Source: Paramecium tetraurelia
Taxonomy: Eukaryota; Ciliophora; Oligohymenophorea; Peniculida; Parameciidae
Direction: 5' to 3'
Length of the DNA: 64,000 nt
NCBI RefSeq assembly: GCF_000165425.1
Contig: NW_001799040.1
Span: forward strand, 71,335 to 135,334
Part shown: positions 1-11,535 of the stretch, one piece after another
Numbering within the stretch: the stretch's first letter is position 1
Layout of the letters: every line of letters begins with the position of its first letter
Translations under genes and position numbers: made by a program
The notes under the pieces: generated by a model
Told to the model about the DNA's origin: nothing
The model's database searches: none
Seen by the model: only the letters and a program-made list of their open reading frames with translations

Positions 1-2
1 AA

Positions 3-287
3 TCATATTTCTAACCTACAGAATTCGTTTTGGATAATTATACCATGATTGTCAAAAACAATTTACATACTATTTTTGATTAGCTTTAAGTCAGCTGCTT
101 ACAACAGAGTTTTTGCAGTTCCTAATTTGCTATAACATGTACCTTCATCAGCTTCCAATGCGGCTCTTATAGTTGCCCAATTTTCCTTCTGTCCCTCTAT
201 TCTCGAATCTATTCTTCAAATAGACATATATACCCCAGAATTCTACTCTTTTTTATTACCATTCTTCTTTGGAGAGACGAGATTCAT
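3..287 (-). CDS. short hypothetical protein, exon structure unresolved
   Basis: From the ATG at 287 the minus strand reads through to TGA at 3-5 over 95 codons in one frame. The first 18 codons are basic (MNLVSPKKNG). The later part is acidic and mixed in composition, with segments such as RIEGQKENWATIRAALEADE and AKTLLQAADLK, which look like real protein. One in-frame TGA lies near 230, inside a GT...AG stretch of about 25 nt that resembles an intron. Removing 25 nt shifts the frame, so the junction is unresolved. No family recognised. The gene could also continue past the left edge in another frame. Confidence 0.4.
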
Positions 288-528
288 ATTGATTTGTCTT
301 CTTTATTCCTGTGCCAATAAATTAGTCAGGAATCAAAGTGAAGTAACTATTGTATTTTTGATTCACATTGAGAGGGTGAGTAATTTCGATGATTTATGAA
401 TATTGCTATTAAATCACTCTTATTTTACTTAGTAAGCCCTTTGTAATCTAGGATTAGAAGGGAGAGAAACTTCATTTTCTTAATTCTTTGTTGCACAACT
501 ACCCATTTTTATTTATTAATTAATATAA
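288..528. other. gene-free spacer
   Basis: About 240 bp between the start of the small gene on its left and the stop of the coiled-coil gene on its right. It is AT-rich and I see no coding signal or repeat. It probably holds the promoter of the left gene and the 3' end of the right one. Confidence 0.4.
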
Positions 529-3500
529 TCACTTTTATGAAGCATTACTGCAAAAACTAGAGTTTAAATCATCCTTAATCTACTCTTGAAGATGAGCATT
601 CTCTTCCATTAAGGCCTTATTAGTCATAAGTAATCTCCCTATTTGTTCCTCATTCACTATCAAAATAATCTAAATTCCTTACTTTTTATTTTTATTTATA
701 ATTATTCAATCATATCATTATTTATATTCTTATCCTTCTCTTAAATTAATTTCTTAATTACATTATCCATTTCTAAAATCTCATTCTAATGCTCTACATT
801 CAGCCCTTCTGCCCTACTAATTTAATCCATCAGTTTTTATATCTGTCCCTAACTCTCTTTTTTCACCTACACTAATTCATTTAGTTTATTCTACTCCCAT
901 TGCTTTTAATCATTCATTATTTTCTCTATCTCCTACTTATACTCTCCATTCTCCTGTTAAAGCAATTTAAGTTAATTTTATTGGTCCTCAAGTTGTATGT
1001 TCAATTTATCTAATTGAATCTAGAATGATTATTCTTGTTTCTAAATAATCTATGCATTAACATGCTGCTGTTGCTCTAAAGTTGATTCTAACTGCTGATT
1101 TATTTATATTAAACTATTATTTTATGTTTGAATTTTCATAACATTCTGCTACATTTAATTGCACTTGCTCTCTAATAATGCATTTTATTCACTTTAATTA
1201 GTGAGAGTTTACTTTTGCTCTTCAACCTACTCAAATGATCTTTAAAAATCCTAATTTAATTCAGTAATCTTCTGTAATTACGTTTGATTTACATTTTATA
1301 ATTATTTTATTTCATTCTCTAAAGCTATACTTATTGCTTATTTATCCTTTAACTATTGTTCTAATTCATTATTTAATTATAAATTTTAATAGAGCTTCTA
1401 TTTTAACTCATGAATTTCTATATCTTTAGCTTCTATTTATTTTTACTTCTATTTTAATTCTACCTAAAATTCTTCTTATTAAACTGGCAATAATTATTCA
1501 GCCTAGTTTGATTACAACTTGCTTATATTTTAATCGCTCTCTTTCTTTTATTCTACACTTCCTGATTCAATAAGTGTTAGCCTCTTAATTTCGACTTGTT
1601 AACATTCTATGACTTATTGCTGTTAATGTATTAATTATCCTTATTCTATTTATTATTGTTACAACTTTAACTTATCTTAATTTACTTAATCTAAGATAAA
1701 CTACTCATTTTTTAATTATTCCATTAACTAATTTTAGGAATCTAGTTCTTCATTTTACTAATTTTTAGTGAAAGTTTCATCACTCTTATTAGAATCTTTG
1801 ATTTAGCATAATTCTTCTTTTTCTTTAATCAGATTTTGAATTTATACCTCAAAATGTTTAATTTGTTCTTCTAGATCAAGTGTGTGATTCTTGAAATTTA
1901 ATAATTATAAATTTTAATCATTAATTATTATTTATAAATTGCCTATTGTTTGATTAAGTTCAATATATTTACATTCATGATTAATTTGATCTTGTTATTT
2001 CAAACTTTCTTGATTTTGACTTTGTAACTTCTGCTATTTTTTTAATTTTTCTATTTCTTCACTTAATTAGCTGTTGTCTCTTTCAATCTAACTATTGTTT
2101 TGCAGTAGTTCGTTGTTCACTACTTATTGTTGTTTTAGTTAATTGCTTAAAATGACACAATTTTATTCTAATTTTGATATTTCATCCAGTTTGAGTTCTC
2201 TAACTTCTTCTAATTGCTATTCATACTACTTTTAGATATTATTTAATTCTATATTCTTCTCCTAAATTTCTTATTAGAATTTATATTAAATTTATAGTAT
2301 CTCATCCTCTAATTTCTTGATTTAATTTTAATCCTAATTTTACACCTTTCTTGGACTACCATAAGTTGGCAATTTTCCATAGGCTTTTTCAAAATCATTA
2401 TTTGATTGTTACAACTTTCTGTTCTCTCTTGTTAAGTGATCAATCTATTTTTATAATGGATCCATTTGTTACAAGAAAGTCAAATTTTGTTTGACTTCCA
2501 TTTAATTTTATTATTATAATTAATTGATTGTTTCCTTTTAACTTACTCCTTATTTAGATAACTAATTCACTCTATCTTATAATTCCAAATTTAAAGCCTC
2601 CATTTCCCTTAATCTAAGCTAAGCATCTTAGCTCTGTTGATTTAAATTTGTATTATTCGAAATTAGTTCTAATATCTATTTTTATTGTTGTTATAATTTT
2701 ATTGAGTCAAACTATGATCCAGTCTAATTGTTTTTTAGGCTATCCAACTCTTGTCTTAATTCATTAATAGTATTTAGTTTAGATTGTACTTAATTGTTTA
2801 AATCTTTTACTTATATTTCTAATTAAGTGTTTTGTTCTGATGCTTTCTTTAAATCTGCTTCTTAATTTATAGTTCTTTATTATAATTCCTCTAATTTAGT
2901 CTAATTAGATCCCATTTATAAATCATCTATTTTCTACTTCTCATCTAATTGCTATAATTGAGTGATCACTTGTTTTTAATCCTGATTTTATTGATTTAAA
3001 TTCTTTAATTAAAGGGATAAAATCTGCTATTGATTTTCTAATTAACTGATAAGGATGGTTTGTTAATGTACTTCTTCCAACAAAGTTTACCTTTGCATTT
3101 ATTGTTTTTAATTTTCTATTTAATAGAGGTTCTCCTTTTAGATTAGATTTTACTAAGATTATTCATATAGGTTTTGAATATTATGATAATTCTTTTATAT
3201 TATCTCTTATAACTTTTAATATTTATTTATAGTCCTTAAGAGATTGTTTTCCAGGTTGTCAATCTTGTTTGATAATATTGATTTAATTTATGTAGTATTC
3301 TCCTCTGTAAATAGGAGTATTTGATAGTTGATATTAGAAAATGTTTGATCGAAAATAGAAGTAGATGTTTATTCTGAACTCATCAATTCTATGTGTTGGA
3401 TTGGGTCCTCTTTATTAGATGAAATTTACAAATCATTTTTAATAGTATGATGAATTTAAATTTAATTTGAGAGTTCAACATTTTTTCGATTCAATGTTTC

Positions 3501-5333
3501 TTTGTCTATCTACAATTATTGTAGTTTGTTTTCATTTTCATGAAGCTAAGCTTACTATTTAGTAATTTATTATGAAAGATTCTCAATAGTTAGGTCCTTT
3601 TATTTTATAATTGCTTCTTAATTGTCGAATTTTGGTTGCAATTATGATAATCTTTAGACTTTGAGATTAGAATCTGAGTTTTCACTAAATAGCTTTTGAA
3701 TTTCTACAGTTTTGGAATGAAGTTCTTGTTTGTATTGTTTAATTTGTTTTTCATAAATTTCTAGTCTGAGTTAGACGAGTCTAATTTATTCAGTTAATTT
3801 GGTACAGAGTGCATCAAAATTTAATTATTATGGTTTTTCTGTAATGGTTTCTTCACTTGAATCACTGGAGTCAGAACTTTCATTAGAAGTGACAGCTTCC
3901 AATTGTTTATGATGGGAGATGAGAAAGTTTTGATACTTAGTGATGTCTTCCTCTAATTTGGATTAGATTTATTTAGATGCTTACATTTGAAGATTCAACT
4001 TCTCAACAACACGTTCTTATTTTTATTTTTCTTAATTTAAATCTTCAATTTGATGATGTGATTCTAGTAATTGAATTTCAAATTCTGAGATCTTCTAACA
4101 AATGATGGTGGATTCTTTCTGTTGAATTAATTCATTTTACTTGATTTCATTAATAAGTTTGTTGTTATGCAAAATTAAATCCTCATTCTTTTATTCCAAC
4201 AATCTAACATCATGATTTAATTTTGATATAGTACTCTCTTATACCTATTTAACTTAGACATGTTTTAACTCACATTCCTTCAAGTCACTTGTAAGTTTGG
4301 CTATCTGTTATTTTAGAGTATTGATCTAATTTTGATTATAATCTTTCTCTGTATTTTGAGTTTCTTGTTGGTAAGACAATTATAGATCGTTGTTGAATGA
4401 TTGTGATTGGGTTAACTAAACATTTTGGACTTCAGTAGTTTATTGGAGAGCTTGGATGTCACTATCTTTTTGTAATACAACCATCTCTTGTTGTACGTTA
4501 CGATTCATCGCATCTTGAGTTTGTTATTGAGGAGCTGATTGCAATTACAATTGTAGTGAAGAAGATGAGACTTGTATTTCTGAAGATTGCAATTATAACT
4601 ATTATCTTAGAAGAGTGTTGTGATTTTGGAGATCCGATAGTTGTATTAGCAGGTTTTGGTTTTATTTTTGTAGTGTGTCTATTTGTGAATGGAGACTTTC
4701 AGAAAGATTGGCACTTTTTTCCATTTATTCTAGATTTCTATTGAGTACACCGTTTTCATTAATGATTAGAGTGATCTCTTCATCCTTGTCTTGAATTAAG
4801 TTTTGATATTGTTCTATTTTATTTTCATAGTCAACTTATTAAAGATCTAAATTAGCTTTTAGCTATTTATTTTATTCGTTTAATAAGGTGGAGTTGTCAA
4901 TGAGTTTGCAGATTTCCAGTTTGTTATTGTCAAGGGATTTGCGAAGCTCCAGAATGTCTCTTTGGTAATCCTAGTTTTTGAGATGACTCAATTTGATTTG
5001 TTGCTTGAGTTCGACGATTTGATCTTTATATTATTTGTTCTTTTTGTCGTATTTGGATTGGAGCAATTGATTTTGTAAGACAGATTAAGTGAATTTGGAT
5101 TGTAGTTCCATATTCTGTTGTTGATAGTTCTAGCATTCGGATCTGAGATCTTCGATGATGGATTATTGTTATGATAATGAGATATGATGTTGGGATTTGA
5201 GAGTGTCGATTTGCTGATTGGAAGCTTCGATTTCTTCATTGAGGAGTTCAATGTCGTCTTGTAGTTTTTGGATGAGAAGAGTTTGGTTTTTGTTGACCTG
5301 TTTGAGAAGCGCCTCATTATTTGAATTTAACAT
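529..5333 (-). CDS. giant coiled-coil protein
   Basis: Starts at the ATG complementary to 5331-5333 and ends at TGA (529-531). With the 26-nt intron at 657-682 removed, the length is exactly 1593 codons, giving 1592 residues. The product is almost entirely heptad-like coiled coil, rich in Gln, Leu, Glu, Asn and Lys, beginning MLNSNNEALLKQVNKNQT. No globular domain, membrane segment or motor motif was seen. Such proteins in ciliates are often cytoskeletal or basal-body scaffolds, but that is inference. Every in-frame TGA candidate I sampled is out of frame, which supports a continuous gene. It diverges from the gene starting at 5348, with only 14 bp between the two start codons. Confidence 0.85.
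657..682 (-). other. 26-nt spliceosomal intron
   Basis: On the minus strand this reads GT...AG with a TAG end. Reading through gives TGA at once, while removing it moves the frame from the long upstream frame to the one that ends at 529, making total length a multiple of three. It is a clean example of the intron type used throughout the window. Confidence 0.85.
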
Positions 5334-5347
5334 TAATATTTTAAAAA

Positions 5348-7069
5348 ATGATTTAGTAGTAAGGTTAACCAGAGGAAGTGCAAAAGCAAGACAAAAAGGA
5401 TGACGGAAGAAATGCTTCTTCTCATAGGGAGGAAGGCAGAAAAGGATAATCAAAGAGACGTGATTCTTCGAATGAGTCATACTCAAATTAATCATCCTCT
5501 TTTGAGAATAAGATTGGAAAACGCTACTATCCCCACAGCGAATTTAAGATCCACTTCTATGTACGTCATGTACACATGAATGGGATGAGTACTAATGAAT
5601 TTTTGAGTTTCATTAAGAGAAAAGGTAATGTATGGTAATATTTAGTGAACTTGGCTGGATCGTGTGATATAGTCCAAATATTCAATACTCAGGGTTCCTA
5701 TTGCGATGTTGCAATTGGAATGAGCAATGACGATAATGCGAAAATTAGTATACATTGGCAAGAAGCACTTCAATTTCGGAAGGAATGGTATGATGAAATC
5801 AACTTATGAATAGGAAGACAAAAGGAAGTTGTCGAATTGAGTGATGCCTTTAAAAACTATCTAGAAAACAAGAATATGTTGGACAAAGAACATTTGGAAC
5901 GATCCTTGAGGAGAAATGTAACAGTTGACAATTTATTTTAGCAATAATCAAAGGGCAGGAGTGACAGCAGTGAGTCATCGAGAAGATACACGAGTCGAAG
6001 TGTAAGCAAGAATAGGAATAAGGTAGGGGACAGAAAGCAGCCCCAGGGGAAAGGATCGAAAAGGAGATCATCATCTTCTTCTAGCTAGCCCAGAAGAACC
6101 AAGCAAGTCAAAAAGATCAGACAATCATCAAGGAGTTCTTCTTTGGAGTTAAATAAGGGATTAATTGAATGTTTAACCTATCAAACCTTAACAGGTGTTC
6201 ACTGATAAGAATAGTGTTTATATCTTCTCGATACCACAGGAAGTTAATGAGAATGAAGTTATCTAAGAGATTGTTACTCATCATAAATAGAATGCACCTA
6301 TTAATCACACTTGGAGTTATTATTTATTTAAATTATTAAGACACTTCTGATAAGATGCAATATTTGGAGTTATAATTTTAGGATGAAAATACTGCTCAAT
6401 TTTTAGTCAATTTGAGGCCCTGTTTGCAAGTTAAGGGCATTCCTCTTTTGGTTGTGGCTAAAAAATAACGACCTGTTTAAGATTTATTGAGGAATTATGA
6501 GGTGCAAGTTGAATTAGATAGAGATGTACCTCCTTTTAATGTCTATTTGGAGTTTAAAAAGTATGGAGATCTAATTGGGATTTATGTGTTTTAGTAAAAT
6601 AGGAAGTATCGCACCTATTTAATTTTCAAGTTATTTACTCTTGTATTCATCGTCCTCTTAATTGCAGGAGGCATTACGTCCTCCAGTCCATTTATAATTG
6701 GTCATTAACGATTAAGCTGTTAATGCTAACGCCAAGATTATTGATAAACCTATTGATATCCAACGACCATATATCAAAGAAACTTTAGCTTATTAGCTTA
6801 GCACTTAATAGGACAACAGTATTTCAATTCTTATATTATAGAAGATAGAAAAAGAAAAGATAAAAAATGAGAAGCCATTTAATTTAATATTCAAACAATA
6901 TAATTATTTCATGTGGCGAAAGAACTATCATAATCTCCTTTCTCCCCTCATTCAATTTATTTAATATTAATTTTTAATTTATGGGAATTTTCATATGCTA
7001 ATTAACCTAAACTTACTCAATTACAGAGATGGAGAATCATCTTCTGTATAATATATAAGAATTTATTGA
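5348..7069 (+). CDS. RS-domain and RRM protein, likely splicing-related
   Basis: Starts MIQQQGQPEEVQKQDKK. A Ser/Arg-rich tract lies near 5940-6110, followed by an RNA recognition motif. RNP2-like VYIFSIP is encoded near 6210, and the C-terminal half (LELQFQDENTAQFLVNLRP) near 6365. A 25-nt intron at 6316-6340 joins the two halves in frame, and another at 6643-6667 restores the following frame. A 25-nt intron at 6002-6026 is also likely. RS plus RRM suggests a pre-mRNA splicing or mRNA factor in the nucleus. One junction is unresolved: TGA at 5807-5809 lies in a frame otherwise open on both sides, and the nearby 26-nt GT...TAG candidate does not restore it. It could therefore be two tandem genes. 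The end at 7069 is the first TGA in frame. Confidence 0.6.
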
Positions 7070-7126
7070 CTACTGTCATCACATATACACTCCTTCTTTT
7101 TCCGAATACCCACTTCATTCGTTTTA

Positions 7127-7679
7127 TACCATCTTATGTCATTATTCTCTTAGGTAAATCACTATTTATTTATGCACCCTTATTACATCACTATTGCTGC
7201 ATCACTACTAACCTGAACTTACCTTTGAACTATTAAATATTCGTAATATATAATTTGTTTATTATTCTATAAAATTGCTCAATTTGCAACATCATTTATT
7301 TATTTGTCATTAACATAGAAGAGGTAGATTTCCTTTCCAAGATTATTATATACTTTATATGTCAATCCTGTTTCACCTACTGCAGATTACAACTTGATTT
7401 CCCTACTCAATCATATCAAATCCTATTTTGACATACCCTCTCTTACTAATAATAAATAAATAAAAGAATATTATTAAGTTGCCAATTTACTAGTCTGTCA
7501 AACTTGTAATTCCTAACTTTAATTGATTAAACTCCTCATCTCAGAAAAATAATTATCTCAGCTATTATAATCAAAATTTTGATGGATCATCTTAAAATTT
7601 AAAAAATTTAGATTTTACTTAAATGAAAATTTAGGGATTGTCAAACTAATTGATTATCTAAACTATTAACTATTTTTGA
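7127..7679 (+). other. possible downstream exons or separate short gene
   Basis: Several plus-strand segments look protein-like, including pieces with CysXXCys pairs (ICQSC, VCQTC) and a last segment ending at TGA 7677-7679. No single splice path was resolved. They may be 3' exons of the RS/RRM gene or a short tandem gene. Composition is AT-rich, so chance open frames cannot be excluded. Confidence 0.3.
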
Positions 7680-7736
7680 TAGAGGATTTGATGTAAATTA
7701 ATATGTAATTTTAAAGATATATATGAATCTTGATGA

Positions 7737-8398
7737 TCAATACAGGAATGGTAAGGCATTATTGCAATCACGGACCAAGAGGACAACAAAGCCATAATAG
7801 ATGAAGGGGAAGAATTTGCCCATGAATCTATTGACCCATTTTTCCTTCATTGGACTAGATAGAGAATGATGTTTATACCTAAAGTAGAGCGAAATGTTGT
7901 AATATAATACAAGTCCAACATATAATATATTTAATAAAAAGATGAAGGGAAACTTCATCAACAAGGTGTGAATAGCCATGATCATGGTGTCCTACCATTC
8001 ATACTAATTTCTCAGAATTAATGGAGGAATGACTATCATGGACACCTTTGTTTCTTCAATAAATGGTTTACCATGTGATGAACCATAGCCAGAATCTGCA
8101 AGGTTCAAAAAAGGTTCCCTCTACAATTAAGATTGTCAGATCAATTAAATAATAGAATGGGACTGGGGCAGCCTTATGGTATTGTTTTTGAATACAAAAA
8201 ACATGACGATGAACTGATCCCAAGAGCCTTTCCTGATTTTATGATAATAGTCCGGAGTTGTTTAATGCTTGTACAATTGGTAGAACCTTGCTGAAAGACT
8301 GGTATCATTTGGATAATACTCCAAATATACCTAAGTGTCAGAATGAGGTGAGTTACCAAAGCATATCGTTATGATACCTTAAGGAGAGACAGGTCCAT
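7737..8398 (-). CDS. small multi-pass membrane protein
   Basis: Starts MDLSLLKVSQRYALVYLD and ends NNALPFLY before TGA at 7737. Five introns of 26, 21, 23, 29 and 26 nt give one continuous product of about 180 residues. Each removes a frame break or stop. The product has about four hydrophobic segments (for example FYYLIDLTILIILAMV, PFIFLLNILYVGLVLYY and FFPFIYYGFVVLLV). A basic, aromatic N-terminal part precedes the first membrane segment. No family recognised. The gene converges on the plus-strand tract that ends at 7679. Confidence 0.6.
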
Positions 8399-8568
8399 TC
8401 GAATGGGATATCAGCCCAAAGAAATGTCTTTAATTAATTTATGTACTATATAAAATAATTTATTTTAAACGTGATTATTATTGAAAATATTTAGAATAAG
8501 TAAATGAGCAAATAAGAAAGAATAAGTATGAGTATGAGAATGCATTAAATTTTATATAATATTAATAT

Positions 8569-9882
8569 ATGAAATAATAGTCAAATAGAAAATTATTAGA
8601 GTTGAGACAGAGTGTGAAGCAGTCACTTTTCAAATCAGTGAAGACGGAAAGATCTCAATATCCAACCGAAACAAAGAGATCCAAATCTATAACTCAGTGG
8701 ACATAATTTACATTCTTCAAATAAAATCAGTAATCTAAAATCACAAAATTCCATGATGTGTACAGGATGACCAAGAAAATAGGAACAGGTGCTCATGGAG
8801 TGGTGAAGATTTGTAATAAAATTTAAGATTAACTAAAAATAAACTATGCAGTTAAAAAGTTGTCATGTAAAAACGACCCTGAGTTAATAAGAACTATCAT
8901 TTAAACCTTTAATATTAATAGAACTTTGAATAATCATCCCAAAATTATCAGATCATATGATTTGTATATTGATGAAAATGAATAAGTTGCTTATTGGGTA
9001 ATGGAATATTGCAATTACAAAAGTCTGTAATCATACATGTATAAATCAATCCCCGATGTTGTGATCTAATAAATTATGAAGTAGTTGGCTCAAACCATAA
9101 CTGAAATCCACAAGAAAGGCATCTGTCATAGAGATTTGAAACCAGACAACATTTTAGTAAAATTGCACGGTTAAATTGATATCAAAATCATTGATTTTGG
9201 TGTATCTAAGAAATTCATGGTCAAAAAGAAAAACGATAGAATATATCATGAAATGTGGACCAGAACTGGTTCTCTTCTCTATTAAGCACCTGAAACCTTT
9301 CTAGGAGGTGGATATGATGAAAAACGTATCTCAACATTATTTATTTTAGTTGATGTCTGGAGTGTTGGTGTTATCCTCTACCAACTTCTCTGTGGCAAAT
9401 TTCCATTTATTTGTGATTCCAAATTAGATACAATAGAGATGATTACTGATCCCAATCTCACTATAAATCAAAATAAGGAGTTATAACTATTATAACCACT
9501 TCAGATTGATTTACTAAAAAGACTCTTAAATAAAAATCCAGAAAAGCGATTGACTGCTGAAGAATTCTCTTTGCATCCTTGGATTAACTAGGTGAGCACA
9601 ACTAAGTCAATTTCTAGTGATGATTTATAAATCAACAAGGGTAGTGAAATAATCACTACATCTCTCAATCTTGATGAAACTCAAATAAGGATTGACTTCT
9701 CTAATCATATACATTACACTCAAAAGCAGTTTCAAGAGTTGCTTATTCATATCAAAGATCATGTCATTGAAGATTCTTAAAGCAGAAAGAGCAGCTATTA
9801 AATCATTTCAGCCCATACATCTTATGAGGCTTCTCCTATTAATTAAACAGATGAAACTCAATAACCAAACTATAAAAAATGA
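8569..9882 (+). CDS. serine/threonine protein kinase, CAMK-like
   Basis: 429 residues with one 24-nt intron. Kinase subdomains in order: glycine loop IGTGAHGVVKI, the ATP lysine in AVKKL, catalytic loop HRDLKPDN, DFG (IIDFGVSKK), the APE motif as QAPE, and DVWSVGVILYQLLCGKFPF. All catalytic residues are present, so it should be an active kinase. The N-terminal 70 residues are basic and polar, and a short Gln/Ser-rich tail follows HPWI. There are no EF-hands, so it is not a complete calcium-dependent kinase. The start is the first ATG in the open frame. The closest group is probably CaMK/CDPK-type kinases, which are greatly expanded in Paramecium. Confidence 0.93.
9326..9349 (+). other. 24-nt intron without in-frame stop
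   Basis: GTATCT...TTTTAG interrupts the codon before the kinase DVWS motif. Splicing yields the expected LDVWSVG; retention would add eight residues without a stop or frameshift. Introns of 3n length that lack a stop are known to be under-represented in Paramecium, so this one stands out. Confidence 0.8.
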
Positions 9883-9973
9883 ATTCATAAGTGATTGAAA
9901 TTGTTTGAAGATGTAGTTATTTTTGTATAATAAAATTTATTTAATTAATAATATAATTCTCTTTCAGAATAAT

Positions 9974-10785
9974 ATGATTAAAAACAACTGTATAAAACAT
10001 GAAAATGGTATTGTCTATAAAAACTAGAATCCAATATTTCATAAATAATGTAAATATTTTCAATATATAAATAACTCTATGAATTATGAGTTTTTTTGAC
10101 TAAATATATTTCTATATCAATAGCCATCCCTGCAATGATAAAATAATTTCAGTGATTTAAAGAATTTACTTTAAGTTTCAAAAAGCTAATCCAATTTTTT
10201 AAGTAAATTTAATTATGAACCCTTAATAATTAATATTATAATTAAAAATTACAAAAAAGAGAAGGAAATTAAAAAATTCTAATTACTATTGAGGATGCCT
10301 ACTTCTTTTTATTTACAATTTATTAACTATTCTATTTTTATGATCAAATGGATTCCATTTTTGATTAAGTTGTGATATTTTAAACTTCTCCAAAAGTAGA
10401 TCCTACTTACACTTTGTTACCCCCACCCCTTTTAATATATTGAAATAATAACTTCATAATTCTTATAAAATTACTGATTAAAATATGATAATTTAATTCA
10501 CACATCTGAAACTTCAGATTAGAGTCTTTATAAAATTTTTGAATTCATTATTTTGTACCTAATAACTATTTCACACTAATGATATAGTATATTAATTTTC
10601 TGCAAAAGATCATTCCTTAAGGACTGTCACAAAATAAATGCAAAAGAATTCCAAATTTTATTCCGAATTTAATGGTGATTCCACTGGAAAATGAAGTATT
10701 TGATGAATATATGTGATTTTGAAATCTCTATTAAAGATAATCATGTTAAAACACATATGGTCTGGAAATGATGTGTAATAGATGA
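9974..10785 (+). other. possible plus-strand gene, unresolved
   Basis: An ATG at 9974 opens a Lys/Asn-rich frame, and the 3' part has better composition (KIIPQGLSQNKCKRIPNF, then ENEVFDEY, joined by a 24-nt GT...AG to a frame ending TGA at 10783-10785). GC content is low and no domain is visible. It would converge on the gene ending at 10820. It could be a real short gene or chance open frame. Confidence 0.3.
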
Positions 10786-10819
10786 TATAGATAATGATAT
10801 ATCCAATATAAAAATTAAT

Positions 10820-11524
10820 TCATATCAAGAAGATCTACTTTTTCATGAACAATGGGGATTGATTAACGTAGTCTTAGGGTTATCCTTTGACTATTTGTTT
10901 TTTCATAAGAAAATTGTTTTGGATGGCAACCAACTGGTCATCACTCATCAATTTACTATTATATCCAGCAAATAATTTATTCGATCCTTTTCGATTGATT
11001 TAACCGGATCCATGTATATCTTGACTAACTCGAATTCCATAGGCAGTTTGTATTTCTGAAGTATGACTATATATTTGAGCGAGAGTCTCTGTATTGTATT
11101 GGAACTACCTTACACAAAGCATAAGATCATTAAGTAAAAGGGTTTTAGGTTCAAATTTGCCAGACTGTATTTCCTGTTGCTTTTATTTATTAATTTGAAT
11201 TTCTAAGTTGCTGTATAGTTATCGAGTTTCTTGGGGGATTGCTACTTTTTGTTATTCTGAGATTTTCCTCTGAGGTTTAAAATTGAATGCCGTCAACCCA
11301 ATAAGTGCATTCTGTTTGACTACCAAAGGTGGTTTAGTGGGTTGAGAGTTGACTCTTTGGTGATGAGATGTTGATTGGAAAATAAGCTATTTTATTTCAC
11401 TATCAGTTGCTTTGGATTGCAATTAGGTGACTATCTTGTCAATTGTATTCTTCAATATTTATGTCACCTATTACTGATTTTTAATGTAATTGAGAAATGT
11501 GATAAAGGCTTCTCTAAGTTCCAT
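10820..11524 (-). CDS. hypothetical protein, single exon
   Basis: One uninterrupted frame of 235 codons (234 residues) from ATG at 11524 to TGA at 10820-10822. It begins MELREAFITFLNYIKNQQQ and is rich in Gln, Lys and Asn. The N-terminal 60 residues look helical (QILKNTIDKIVTQLQSKA). A Pro-containing linker follows, then a helical middle (TRQLYSNLEIQINKQKQQE). No family recognised. The opposite strand also shows long open stretches here, but those contain several TGAs and are shadows. Its start codon lies 11 bp from that of the pseudokinase gene on the other strand. Confidence 0.75.
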
Positions 11525-11535
11525 TAATTAATTTA

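Noticed and set aside
4988-5317. Asn/Ser-rich minus-strand frame.
   Set aside because: It overlaps the coiled-coil gene in a different frame and ends by code differences only.
10640-11520. Plus-strand reading of about 280 codons that looks protein-like if TGA is read as Trp.
   Set aside because: The minus strand holds an uninterrupted 234-residue frame over most of this stretch with normal start and stop; the plus reading is its shadow.
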